Shown in pieces: positions 1-9,692 of a stretch of DNA of 64,000 nucleotides. Both the position numbers and the translations under genes were made by a program. Below the pieces are notes generated by a model. That model was given only the letters and a program-made list of their open reading frames with translations, was not told the DNA's origin and searched no databases. Source of the DNA: Hypericum androsaemum (taxonomy: Eukaryota; Streptophyta; Magnoliopsida; Malpighiales; Hypericaceae); assembly GCA_963995505.1 (NCBI GenBank), contig OZ023186.1, positions 9,803,570-9,867,569 of the forward strand, in the 5' to 3' direction. The stretch's first letter is position 1. Each line of letters begins with the position of its first letter.

Positions 1-5
1 TCTCC

Positions 6-875
6 ATGGCCAAGTCGGCCAAACTCTTGCAAGAAATCAACACCTTTGTCCAAAGAGATGGGGAGAGCATCTATGAAGCTTGGGAGAGATTCACAGATCT
101 CCAAGGAGCTTTCCCTCAACATGGCATATCACAGGAGAACCTCATGAAGATCTTCTACAATGGGTTAGATGGCCCATCTCGTGATCATATTGATGCCTCA
201 TCTCAAGGGGTGTTCTTAAGAAATACTGCTGACGAAGCCACTCGTTTGATGGAGGAGATGGCAGAAGTCAATGGCATGTGGCCAAAGGAGCGTGCCAGAA
301 TACCACACAGAGGAGCAACCCGAGGGATACTGGAAGTGGATAGCAACACCAAGCTCGAAGCCAGGCTGGAGGCCCTTACCAGAAGATTTGAAGACCTGGC
401 TAAAAGTAAGGAAAAGATAGCTGCGGTACAAGATGTTTGTGAACTTTGCAAAGAAAAGCATCCCACCAACAACTGTCCAGTATTGGAAGAAATTCAAGCT
501 GTCGCTGATAGGCAACCAGGAGGGTTAGGTTACTCCAACCAAACTCAACCAAACTTCTCTCGGTTTGGAAAGCAGCCATAAAACACCGACACCCAACAAG
601 AACCCAAAAGGCCATATTTGGGAGATCAAGTCAAAACAATGGGAGAAAAGATCGACCAATTGGTAGGGGACCAAGTCAACATCTTCTCAAAGATTGACCA
701 ATTAGTCGGAGTAATCCAGCAATCTATTCAACAACAATCTATAACTGTACAACGGATGGATCGTTGTGAGGAGCGTCAAAAAGAATTTGAGACATATCTA
801 AAGGGGCAGGCCACGCAACTCAAGAAGATGGAAATTGAACTTGGAAATTTGGCTGCAGCAAACACTCAAAGGTAA
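6..875 (+). pseudogene. gag: Retrotransposon Gag (GP1), 5' truncated, two in-frame stops
   Basis: Gag is the capsid/nucleocapsid polyprotein that packages element RNA in cytoplasmic virus-like particles. The visible part starts inside the capsid domain, with the typical run ESIYEAWERFTDL and then LMKIFYNGLDGPSRDHID. A CCHC-type knuckle (C-x2-C-x3-H-x4-C, CELCKEKHPTNNC) lies near residue 147 of the open frame. One reading frame runs from 6 into the protease at 921. It is broken only by TAA at 579-581 and TAA at 873-875, so gag and protease were one polyprotein of about 595 visible residues. The segment 618-875 is glutamine-rich and heptad-like, and may be a coiled coil. The same region in GP2 is frameshifted instead. 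Confidence 0.8.
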
Positions 876-920
876 ATAGGTTCTCTACCCAGCAACACGG
901 AGTCTAACCCGCGAGGACAA

Positions 921-1790
921 GTGATGGCCATCACATTAAGGAGTGTGGACGAGGATGATGAACCATATATTCCTCCACCACCTTATGTCCCTCCACCTCC
1001 ATTCCCTCAAAGACTCTGGAGAAAGTCTTCACTTGAGAATAAGTCCTCTCCAAAAGAGCATTCCAAATCGATCAAGCCAGCCATAGAGGAGGAGGTAGTT
1101 ACTGAAACGAAGGAGCAACTAGCCTATATCAGTGAAAAAAAGAATTCTTATGTTCCTCCACCATCACCTCAACAAGTCAAGAATGAAGCAATGATCGATG
1201 AAGAGGCCCTTGACTTTATAAAGACAATGGAAGACATTCAAAGCCATGTCTCTTTCTTGGAGATGTTAGAAAAAAAGCCACAATATGCTGAATTTCTGAA
1301 GGAAATCATCACAAGGAAGAAGAGGCGGAATGATGGCAAGATGACCCCTTTGGTAGAAAATGACATGCCACCAAAACTAAAAGATCCAGGGAGTTTCACG
1401 ATTCCTTGCACTATTGACAGTGTTCAGTTTCCGCATTGCTTATGTGATTTGGGTACCAATATTAATCTTATGCCTTTGGCTACTTTCAGGAAACTCAAAT
1501 TAGGGGATGTCAAACCAACACCTTTCAGGCTTCAGCTGGCTGATCAAACTATAAAGAAACCTCTCGGAATTATAGAAGATGTGATAATCATAGTCAACAA
1601 GTCTCCCATACCCGTAGATTTTGTGGTGCTGGACTATGCTACTAATGAAAGTTACCCACTGATTCTGGGACGTCCATTCCTCAATACTTGTTATGCAATA
1701 GTGGATGTTCACAATGGCAAGCTACTTCTCCGCATAGGCCCAGATGAAATAGAGTTTCAAGTAACTGATAGGCACCTCCGTCCACCGTAA
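921..1790 (+). pseudogene. pro: Retropepsin-type aspartic protease (GP1)
   Basis: This is a 289-codon open stretch in the same frame as gag. It opens with a proline-rich linker (IPPPPYVPPPPFPQRL near residue 17) and an acidic/lysine-rich spacer. The retropepsin fold follows: FTIPCTIDSVQFPHCLCDLGTN with the catalytic Asp at residue 176, then LQLADQTIKKPLGIIEDV and the flap-distal motif PLILGRPFL near residue 246. This family normally has D-L-G-A at the active site, and here it is D-L-G-T. The enzyme would cleave Gag during particle maturation. The frame ends at a TAA just after the protease with no continuation into RT, as in GP2. The upstream stop codons make the polyprotein non-functional as written. 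Confidence 0.8.
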
Positions 1791-3535
1791 TGCCAAAGGG
1801 AGTAATAAAGTCAAGCTATCGACTCTAAATTAGCACGTTTAGTATTTAATTTTTCTTTATTTTTGTGTTTACTTCAGTATCATTATGTTGATTTAGTATT
1901 TTAATGGTCTTAGCAGGAGGTTTATATAAGAGAAAAACTAAGTTTCAACAGAGCTCGCCAGTCTATAACACCACCAACCTTCCCCACCGCCTCCTTCTCG
2001 CGATTGACAGGGCAGTACAACTCCTCTCCTCTGCTCACTTCTGTTATGTGTCTGCTCTGTGCCTCGTGATGTTTATGATTGTATTTTGTGATGTTGTTGG
2101 TGTCTTGCCCCTACATTGAGGACAATGCATTCAATAAGTGTGGGGGGGCCAACGTGCATTGTTCTTTCATTTCCTCGTGTATGTGATTGAGTCTCGGTCT
2201 GAATTAGGAGTGTGTTTTTTTGTGTTTGTGGTTGATGTGGTGTTAAAAGCAAATGATGAACTTCCCCCTTTAAATTTTTAAACTTTTGTTAGAAGTTGAA
2301 CCTTATACCTTGTTAGGAATCAAGTTTGAGTACGATGAGTAGGGGCGTGTAGGAACAAACACCCTCGGTTGTTTATGTTAGTGGTTGCACTTGGTAGATT
2401 ATACTAGCGGCATTGATGAGTGACCTTGTGAGATTTTAGAGCCGAAGGAGGAGACAGCCGTCTCCGCATAGCATGAGGTGCCTACATTGTTCTGATCATC
2501 GGGTTTCATGCCATTACTTGGTACCATTTTGGTAGTATGGGTGCAAGTGAGAGGACGGGGGCCATCTTTGATATTGAGCCTAGAGCCTTAGAGCCGAAAA
2601 CCCTTTATATCCCTTGTTTAAACACGTTGAGCTTGAGCCTTCTTCTTTGAAATATTATATGTAAGCCTTATATTCACAATCTTACCCACTTTTGATCACT
2701 TTGGTCCGAGGATGCATTAGGTATTTATCTTTGGGGTACTATTGTAAGGGTTCACTTGGTAGAATAGCTCGGGAATGAACAATGGGAAAAATGGGTAGAA
2801 TTGAGGCCAACAAAGAAGCCGAGACTAGTTGCCTTTGATGTGTAATGTGATGAATGGATGTGATTGAGGAAGGTTGTGAAAAAAAAAAGAAAAAAAAGGA
2901 AAACAGTGAAAAAAAAGAAGTGTTGAAAAGGGAAGGGGAAAGTTGGAAATGGAAAAGATGTTGAATGATGGAAAGTGGAAAGCTTGGAAAGTAGTTGGAA
3001 AGTGAATACATGGCACGGCTCGAGCTACATGGTCAATAGGATTGGGTGTAATATTGGGATGAGTGCATATTAGATGTAGTGTGAGGTGCTTAGAATAGAT
3101 GAGAGCTAGAACATTTTTGTGAGCTCCTCAGCCGGGTGGTTTAGCTAATTCTCACATATATTATCTTCACCTGTCCTTAACCCCATTACAACCCAATGGA
3201 AGTCCCCTTGATCATGAGCCCCATATTTATCGAGGCACCACTGGGTGAGACGTATGAAACTTTGAGATCCCGGACATGTACGCGAGTGATAGGTAGTTGA
3301 CTACTTATATATATGAGCTTAAATTTCCAAACCTCTGAGTAGTCAACCCTCTAATGTAATCTACTGATTGCACAAAAAAAAAATTGGGTTAAACCATCGA
3401 GGATGCGGTGTCTACACGTTCTTACTCCTTGTGCTCAGGTAAGAGAACTACTTGGTTGTGGGGTGATTTTTTAATGAATGTTTGGAATTTCAGGGTGTGT
3501 CTGATGCGCCTTACTTGAGGACAAGCAAGGAAGTA
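1791..3535 (+). other. Noncoding 3' internal region of GP1, conserved in GP2 and GP3
   Basis: No domain-bearing reading frame is visible. The tract holds a G-run (GTGTGGGGGGGCC near 2140), a purine-rich stretch of mostly A and G at about 2870-3005, and a motif ACGCGAGTGATAGGTAG near 3280. It ends in CTTGAGGACAAGCAAGGAAG just before the PPT. Matching blocks occur in inverted orientation at 36645-38420 (GP2), and more divergently at 47026-48400 (GP3). Apparent ORFs on the opposite strand here are low-complexity Phe/Ser-rich translations of the purine tract. Confidence 0.7.
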
Positions 3536-3547
3536 AGTGTGGGGGTG
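3536..3547 (+). promoter_or_regulatory. Polypurine tract of GP1
   Basis: AGTGTGGGGGTG directly abuts the LTR start TGATGAG. It serves as primer for plus-strand DNA synthesis. The same motif sits next to the 3' LTRs of GP2 (36645-36660, minus strand) and GP3 (47026-47040, minus strand). Confidence 0.8.
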
Positions 3548-5152
3548 TGATGAGTGTGTAAACACTCATGTGTTTGTTGTATGATTTGATCATATTTAAT
3601 CATGTTTTGATCCGTTTTGGTCTTGTCCTATTGAGTCTTTTGTTTGTTTTATGTTTTTGAGTCTCGATTGGACTTCTACTGTTTGTCGTGTATTTTGGCA
3701 GGTACTTGGAGCGGTTCATGGATAAGTGGAGCTAGGATGAGATGAAGAAAAGCGAGGAGCTGACTTATGAAGATAAGTAGCTCATCCGAAATCCGGTCTC
3801 CAATTCCAGCGGCCGCCGGTCTTCAATTCCAGACTGACCTTGAAGGACTAAAATGACGATAAGTAGCTCATCCGAAGTCCGATGGAGTCAAATAAAGTGG
3901 CTGTGGAAAGAAGACATCCGTGGCTACAACTTTGCTTCAAAGGTCATCCTCAAATTATGAGTCAAAGATGTCCGAAAAATGGTCCCAAAGTCAAGCTCCG
4001 AATCTGTGATGAAATTCCAGATTTCTGGCTTCCGAATTTGAGGAATAATTGCGGGCCCATTTCGAATTTGTTTAGCCTTTCATTTGCTGGAACTGCACAT
4101 GAGATGTGTAGCATATTTTGTGTAATGATTTCCCTTGGCATGTGTGGCATGTGTGGCGTGTTCTCCATTGGTATCCTTAGGTGGAAAGATGAGCTTTCCA
4201 ACTCAAAAGAGGAAGGAAAGCTCTCATCTCAACTTCTATAAATAGAGAATGGATGTAGAGACATGGACATCAAGAGATATAGAGAGTTGTAAGAATATAG
4301 TTGTGAGATTGAGAGTTGTGAGGAATACCAAGGAGGAGCACCATTGGAGGAATGCTAGAAGGAAGCTTGAAGAAGGATGCTTGAGGAAGCTCTTGACCAC
4401 ATCTTGAGCATTCTCTATCTCTATCTTTAATGTTATTTTCTATCATTTTCTTGTATAAACTTTCTCGTGTTATGAATATGTTTCGTGAGTAGTTCTCTTG
4501 TGAGTGCGATACCCTAATATGTGATTGATTATCTATGTTAGATTGTGGTTCGATTATCTTTTATAATAGTTATTAATTGGTGTGCTTAATGCATAATCTA
4601 AATTGGCCACTTAGATTATGATTCGAGTTGATGATAGTGGACCGAAAGGCACTAAAATTGATGGAAAGAACCAATTAGCATGTTCTTAGGTATTAATGAG
4701 ACGTCTTGATATCGTAAGAATAACCCGCTAGGAGAAATCTTCATAATTGAGATTAGTTTAGTTCTAGGTCTAATTGATGAGCGAAAGCGTTGATTAGTAA
4801 TCTAGGCCTTTGCTATCTTAGTTTTATCTCTCTAATGAGCGAAAGCGTTAGGGAAATGCATTAGAACACTCCGGGTACTATAAGAGCTTCATAGAACCAT
4901 AATCTTGACATAGGTAGTTAATCCATATGGTATCGTGCTCGCTTGTCTCCTATTGAATTTACAACTCTTCTATTTGAATTTTCAATTTTGTTTATTTACT
5001 TGCAACCTTTTACAACCTCATAAATCCTTAAATTCTCTCGCTTCGCATAATCACTTGCCTTGATTTTGTGTTCAACCCTCAGTTCGAAACCCTACTTAAT
5101 CACTATACTATTTGGTTGTGCGTCAAATTGTTTAGCAATTTTGCGTACGTCA
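3548..5152 (+). repeat. 3' LTR of GP1 (about 1.6 kb)
   Basis: It begins TGATGAGTGTGTAAACACTC immediately after the PPT and ends TTTGCGTACGTCA. The end matches the LTR ends of GP2, which read GATGTACGCAAAATTGC on the opposite strand. The interior carries the diagnostic block of ATGAGCGAAAGCGTTAG repeats near 4770-4860 that also appears in GP2 LTRs. A TATA box lies at 4237-4245. Confidence 0.8.
4237..4245 (+). promoter_or_regulatory. TATA box in GP1 LTR
   Basis: TATAAATAG lies about 690 bp into the LTR and is followed by purine-rich leader sequence. This is the expected place for the U3/R boundary promoter. No other core element was assigned. Confidence 0.5.
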
Positions 5153-5995
5153 CTATCCAAATTCTAAAAACCAACAGGATACTTAGGACTTGATAAGGCA
5201 GAAAGACAGTCACCATCCGACCCGTCCAAATATAAGGCCATGTTCATGGGACCTGATCCATCACGATCCCTACTTCTTTCTGGACAATCCTTCATCATGT
5301 GCCCTTTTTCTCCGCACTTGAAGCAATTTTTTTTAAACCTCTTTGACCCGACTTGGATCCTTTTCCATCTTTTTCTTCTCTACGATCATGCCTTCCCCTC
5401 ATAACTAGTCATTCTCCTCGTTCATGACCGGCCTTCTTTCTTTGATGAAACCCTAGCAAAGTACTACTAAAATCCTCCAACATTAAGGACTATTTGTCCC
5501 AAGTTAGAGTTGTAACCACACTCTCGTAGGAACTTAGTAAGGAATTCAGCAGCAACAATGTCTTGTCTTGATCCTCGAACTTCACACCAACCCTAATCAA
5601 ATCACTCACAAGTTTATTAAAAATGTTGATATGTTTGCTCAAATCTGAGCCCTCCATCATCTGAAGCCCATACAACCTTTGCTTCAGATAAAGCTTGTTC
5701 GACAGAGACTTTGACATATACCTGTGCTCCAATTTTTTCTAAACCCCAACTGGTGACTCTTCATCCATAACGTGATACATCACATCATCCGCCAAGCATA
5801 AGCCACTACATTAGCCTCCAAATCTCTCCACTCTTGCTCCTCCATCTTCTCAGGCTTCTTCCTCGAGAGTGCGCTGACCATCCCTTGTTGCACCAGCAGA
5901 TCTCTGACACGCCTTTGCCATAACCCAAAATTCGATGAGCCATCGAACTTCACCAAGCCAAACTTCGCGCCTTGATCCACCATCCTCACATCAAG
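5153..5995 (-). pseudogene. gag: Ty1/copia Gag remnant, interrupted by GP1
   Basis: Read on the minus strand from 5989, the protein starts MRMVDQGAKFGLVKFDGSSN and continues FGLWQRRVRDLLVQQG, the N-terminal signature of copia Gag. Downstream blocks include LYLKQRLYGLQMMEGSDLS near 5690 and a perfect CCHC knuckle CFKCGEKGHMMKDC near 5310. Several stops and frameshifts separate the blocks. The gag is cut at 5153 by the GP1 3' LTR, so GP1 is the younger insertion. The rest of the copia element should lie to the left of the window. Confidence 0.75.
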
Positions 5996-6007
5996 CTCTG
6001 ATACCAG
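5996..6007 (-). promoter_or_regulatory. Primer binding site (tRNA-Met-i type) of the copia remnant
   Basis: Minus strand CTGGTATCAGAG, the standard initiator-Met primer site of plant LTR elements. It lies between the LTR on its right and the gag start on its left. Confidence 0.8.
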
Positions 6008-6357
6008 TTAGGAAATCCCCACAAGAAACAACAACGCACACAAGAACACAAACACCAGAGATTACATAGTTCGACCTAATATCTACGTCCACAGAGAAAA
6101 TGAGATCTTTTATTGATGAGTTTCTAGCCACAAAACTATACATAAACTAGGGTAACGTGCATTTATATATTAGACAAACATTTGCAAGCCACGAAATCTA
6201 TCTAGGTAATTTAGGAGTACAAATAGGAGTTCGAACAAAATAGTAAACAGCTCGTAGTGCTACCCGGCGGGTACCGGGTCCCCTGGCACCAACTCGGCCT
6301 TGGCCGGTGCCAACCCTACCAACCAAATTTTCTCTATTGTTCTCGTCACTCTTAACA
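6008..6357 (-). repeat. 5' LTR of the copia remnant
   Basis: On the minus strand this runs from TGTTAAGAGTGACG to GGATTTCCTAA, directly before the PBS. It is about 350 bp. Boundaries are inferred from the PBS and a TG start; no partner LTR is in the window. Confidence 0.5.
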
Positions 6358-6554
6358 TGATCAACTCCAAATAACAGAGATCCAAAAAAAATATTGTTAC
6401 GTTTTAAGCGTTTTAGAAGGTTGACTAGTTCTACTAGATTCTTCCCTTACAAGAAGTTAGCAAGACGTTGCAAGTTTCATTCATGCATAGTTGGTACCAA
6501 CCAAGGGACAAAAAATTTTAATTCCTAATAATGGGGAGTTCCAATACAACCGAC

Positions 6555-6885
6555 TAAGCATAACTCTAGATTAGAATATTCCCATCTACTCGGTGGCAGC
6601 TATCAACTCGACCTTCTTCTATTAATTAAGAGGCGGTCGATGGCAGTCAGAAATTCAATCCAAATTTGAATTGTATTCTGTATCCAAGCCTTTGTGCGTT
6701 TCTACTTTCCTCATGATGAGAAACCCTCTTTTAACGAGAAATTTTGTCACTCGAATTAACTTTGATCGACTTAGTAAGTTTGAATTATTCGAATGTCTAG
6801 TAATTTTTAAAAATATGTATAAACGTTGTATGTTGCACTACAGTTGAAATAACAATATTCATTTGCATCTTAACGCAAATTCTCT
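6555..6885 (-). repeat. Dispersed LTR-like repeat, copy A
   Basis: Shares blocks such as TTAATTAAGAGGC, CAGTCAGAAATTCAATCC and ACGTTGTATGTTG with copy B (55830-56170, opposite orientation). The first two blocks are also shared with copy C (25660-25830). Copy A is a fragment lacking the PBS-like motif seen next to copy C. Confidence 0.65.
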
Positions 6886-6965
6886 CTTTCGTGCAAGGGG
6901 CACGGCATAAAATGTAATTATGATTTGACGGAACCAAAATCCAATTCTTGAAGGTATAATAAATA

Positions 6966-7240
6966 GGACAAATTACTCTCAAGTCCCGGACCTTTGGTCA
7001 CCCTTCCTTTAGAGTTCCTGACATTTGGAAAATGATTGTTCCGTGCCTAAGTTTTGATGATAATAGACTCTCGAGTCCCTGGAGTCGGAATATTCCTTTT
7101 TCTCCGGTGAACTCCCACTTGAAATGACCAAAATGTCCCTCTTACTTAAAAAATAAAAAAATCTTTTCTCCTTTTACCTTCAACTCGTTCTTCCTCACAT
7201 TTCATCTCAATTAACAACAAGAACACTCAATTAACTAATT
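6966..7240 (+). repeat. Left TIR of the Pack-MULE
   Basis: Inverted match of the right TIR, with scattered substitutions, through CACTCAATTAACTAA. The similarity stops near 7240. Confidence 0.85.
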
Positions 7241-7329
7241 AGTTAGATCAATTGAAAAAAACTCCATTCACGTCGTTCCATTCTATTTAATTTCTTTTTC
7301 CTATTACTTAAACAATTATAACCTTAAAA

Positions 7330-7694
7330 AAATAATTAATTAATCTTAGATTCAGATCTCTCTTTCCTTATTTCTTCCACTCGTAATTTCCTCTTCCCGT
7401 CTCTTTAAACACTCTAATCGCTGTCTCTCTCCCTCGTTCCTCTCCTTGCATTCGAGGTTAAAATTAGGGTTTCTCCCCTCTCCGATTAGATCTCACCTCG
7501 AATTAAGCTCACTCGTCCTCTCCTCTCACCTCCTCTATAGTGTTCCGGTGAGTTAGGGCGGTTGGCTCACCCCGGCCGACAATTGGTTTGGATCAAATCG
7601 GTAGACAGATCAGATCCGCCGCTTCTGTGTCATCGATCTACCCCCAGCCATGGCGGCCGCTAACGCCCCGATCACCATGAAAGAATTCCTCACT
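7330..7694 (+). pseudogene. Captured 5' UTR and first exon of clathrin heavy chain
   Basis: The ATG at 7650 opens MAAANAPITMKEFLT, which matches the N-terminus of plant clathrin heavy chain as I recall the family (MAAANAPI-x-MKE-x-LT). Clathrin heavy chain forms the triskelion legs of clathrin coats in endocytosis. The coding match ends at 7694 and GTTAGT follows, as expected for an intron donor. Upstream 7330-7649 is CT-rich with GGTTTCTCCCC and looks like a plant 5' UTR. Downstream 7695-8010 looks intronic and contains two adjacent 36-37-bp copies starting CAAATCTGGGTTTC (7805 and 7841). No later clathrin exon is present, so this is a promoter-proximal fragment only. Confidence 0.72.
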
Positions 7695-8014
7695 GTTAGT
7701 TATTCTATCACTAACTCGTATTTTTTCGCTTCTACTCTTATCTTTTATCGACGGTTTCATCTACAAGGCGGGCCTTTTTGAAGCTCAAAGCTAGTCGTCA
7801 GAGGCAAATCTGGGTTTCTATTTCTTCCTCGCCATCGTGACAAATCTGGGTTTCTATTTTCTTCCTCGCCATCGTGACTAATCTGCGTTTTGGGTTTCTG
7901 GGTATGACGGATTGGAAATTGGATGTATCGCAGTTGATTCGTGATCTTGAATAGTTTAGTTGTACATGATTAATTGTATGTTCTTGATTGGGTTTAACTG
8001 GATGTTGTCAGTAT

Positions 8015-8286
8015 TTAGTTAATTGAGTGTTCTTGTTGTTAATTGGGATGAAGTGTGAGGAAGAAAGAGTTGAAGGCACAAGAGGAGAGGATTTTTTTAT
8101 TTTTTAAGTGAGAGAGACATTTTGGTCATTTCAAGTGGGGGTTCACTGGAGAAAAATAAATATTCCGGTTCTAGGAACCGAGAGTCTATTATCATCAAAA
8201 TTTAGGGACTGGACAATCAGTTTTCAAATGCCAGGGACCCTAGAGGAAGGGTGACCAAAGGTAAGAGATTTGAAGGTAATTTGTCC
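8015..8286 (-). repeat. Right TIR of the Pack-MULE
   Basis: Mirror of the left TIR. It ends GTAATTTGTCC immediately before the second 9-bp target copy at 8287-8295. Confidence 0.85.
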
Positions 8287-8561
8287 TAATAAAAATTTCT
8301 ATTTTTCGTATAGTTCAAATAAAAACCCAATATATACGACCCTCACCTTTCTTTAAGAATCATGGATATATGTAAGCATCTTAGCCAGGGAAGAGAATGT
8401 GACACGGCTCTAAGAATGGATTTACTAAATCCTTGGATATGATAAAGCATTTGGTCGCCAAAATTACCAAATTGTATCGTGATTTATTAATATTTTATTT
8501 CTAATTCAAAACGATAATGGCTTACGATTTTGAACATTTATAACAATATATTACATGACAC

Positions 8562-8609
8562 AATGTATGTAAAACTTCCTTTTGAGCAAAAAAATGTATG
8601 TAAAACTTC
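8562..8609 (+). repeat. 17-bp direct repeat around a 14-bp A-tailed insert
   Basis: AATGTATGTAAAACTTC at 8562-8578 is repeated exactly at 8593-8609. The spacer is CTTTTGAGCAAAAA. This has the form of a target duplication around a minimal poly(A) retroposition. Confidence 0.6.
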
Positions 8610-9260
8610 ATTAAAATATTATTGTGTCAATGTTTGTGGGTGCTTGACATCATTGTGCCATGAATGGAGGATCGTACTAAAATAACAGGCTACGATATCA
8701 ATTAACTTTGATAAGATAAATTTTATATCCGGTGTAAATTTTTTTGGTTTATACCATCTTGTATCTAGGCTATTGAAACAACTAATCTGGATTTAACCGG
8801 TGTGGGACCTTTGAAAAGTGGCAAAGTTCACCTAATAAGTATCTAACACTGTTATATTTTCAATGATTCGAACTCGATAATTGATTAAACTAGAACAACT
8901 CTCTTACTAATTGACTTAAATATTTATTAGTTCCGATCTAGAATTTTGGCACTTAGATTTAAAACTTACGAGCAACACTCAATAAGATGCCATAATCCAT
9001 TACACTCCATGAGGGAACATCAACAATTTTTATCATAGGCAAAAGCTATTTATCCTAATAACAAAAGTCGTACGAAAATTTGACGAAAGATTAAGGTTTA
9101 AAAAATTAATCTTTACCCTAAATTTATGGGAAAAAATGTAAAACTGAGTCAATTTAGGGCAAAAACTAAAACATGACAGGAAAATTGTCTTCCTTTCATT
9201 ATGGTGCAACAGAAAAAGACTTAAAATAGGGCAACTAGAGAAACATGAAGGAGACACAAA

Positions 9261-9332
9261 GTAAGTGCTCCATTTTCTATAATTTACGTTTTTTCACCAA
9301 AAAAAAGTGTAAGTGCTCCATTTTGTATAATT
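9261..9332 (+). repeat. 24-bp direct repeat around a 24-bp A-rich insert
   Basis: A 24-bp unit starting GTAAGTGCTCCATTTT occurs at 9261-9284 and 9309-9332 with one mismatch. The spacer ends CACCAAAAAAAAGT. Confidence 0.6.
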
Positions 9333-9692
9333 CTCTCTCTTTTACTATGTTCGAACAAAAAACATACGGAATAACAAAACCATACCAGAAAAGTTATTGC
9401 ATACCATGTCCTTAGTAGGTATGTGCAAAGGCTTCAACTCGTTGGCAGTGCGATCCACGAGTAATTCCACCGGTTACTTCTTTTCCTTGGCTTTTTAGAT
9501 TCATCCCACTGGTCAATTGGAGGAGCGAAATTGGCAACTGCGTTATTACTTGTCAAGAGAATCTTTCTATAAGGTAGGCGAACACTGAACAAAGTTGTAT
9601 AACATTATATAAAGTTCCGTAGTGCACTTGCAGTACCATTTTCATGGAAAAAAAATGGGAATCGAAATCTGTTATTTTAAATATATAATTTT

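Larger units (their letters stand above)
1..5152 (+). mobile_element. GP1: gag-protease-only LTR retrotransposon, 3' part (5' end outside window)
   Basis: The order is gag (6-875), protease (921-1790), a long noncoding tract, a polypurine tract and a 3' LTR (3548-5152). The gag and protease match the style of Athila/Tat-type Ty3/gypsy elements. No reverse transcriptase, RNase H or integrase motif lies between protease and PPT, so the element is non-autonomous. A second, inverted relative (GP2) lies at 35151-42287 with the same architecture, so the missing pol is a family trait and not a local deletion. It was inserted into a minus-strand copia gag that resumes at 5153. The 5' LTR is outside the window, so the target duplication cannot be confirmed. 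Confidence 0.85.
6966..8286. mobile_element. Pack-MULE (Mutator-like) carrying a clathrin heavy chain gene fragment
   Basis: Terminal inverted repeats of about 275 bp (6966-7240 and 8015-8286) begin GGACAAATTAC and stay clearly similar throughout. They share TTTGGTCACCCTTCC and GATGATAATAGACTCTCG. The element is flanked by 9-bp direct repeats TAATAAATA (6957-6965) and TAATAAAAA (8287-8295), which match at 8 of 9 positions. Nine-base duplications and long TIRs are characteristic of MULEs. The interior encodes no transposase. It holds a CT-rich plant 5' leader, a 15-codon clathrin-like first exon and intron-like sequence, which defines a Pack-MULE. Movement would need transposase in trans. Confidence 0.85.
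8296..9692. other. Noncoding spacer
   Basis: AT-rich sequence with no gene or element I can assign. It holds two short A-tailed insertions between direct repeats, listed separately. The stretch ends in ATATATAATTTT, whose last five bases (ATTTT) are the target duplication of the next element. Confidence 0.6.

Noticed and set aside
2739..3016. Minus-strand Phe/Ser-rich ORFs suggesting membrane proteins
   Set aside because: They are antisense readings of a purine-rich tract in GP1's noncoding region.
7650..7740. Full clathrin gene
   Set aside because: Only 15 codons match; no later exon is present and the segment is enclosed by MULE terminal repeats.
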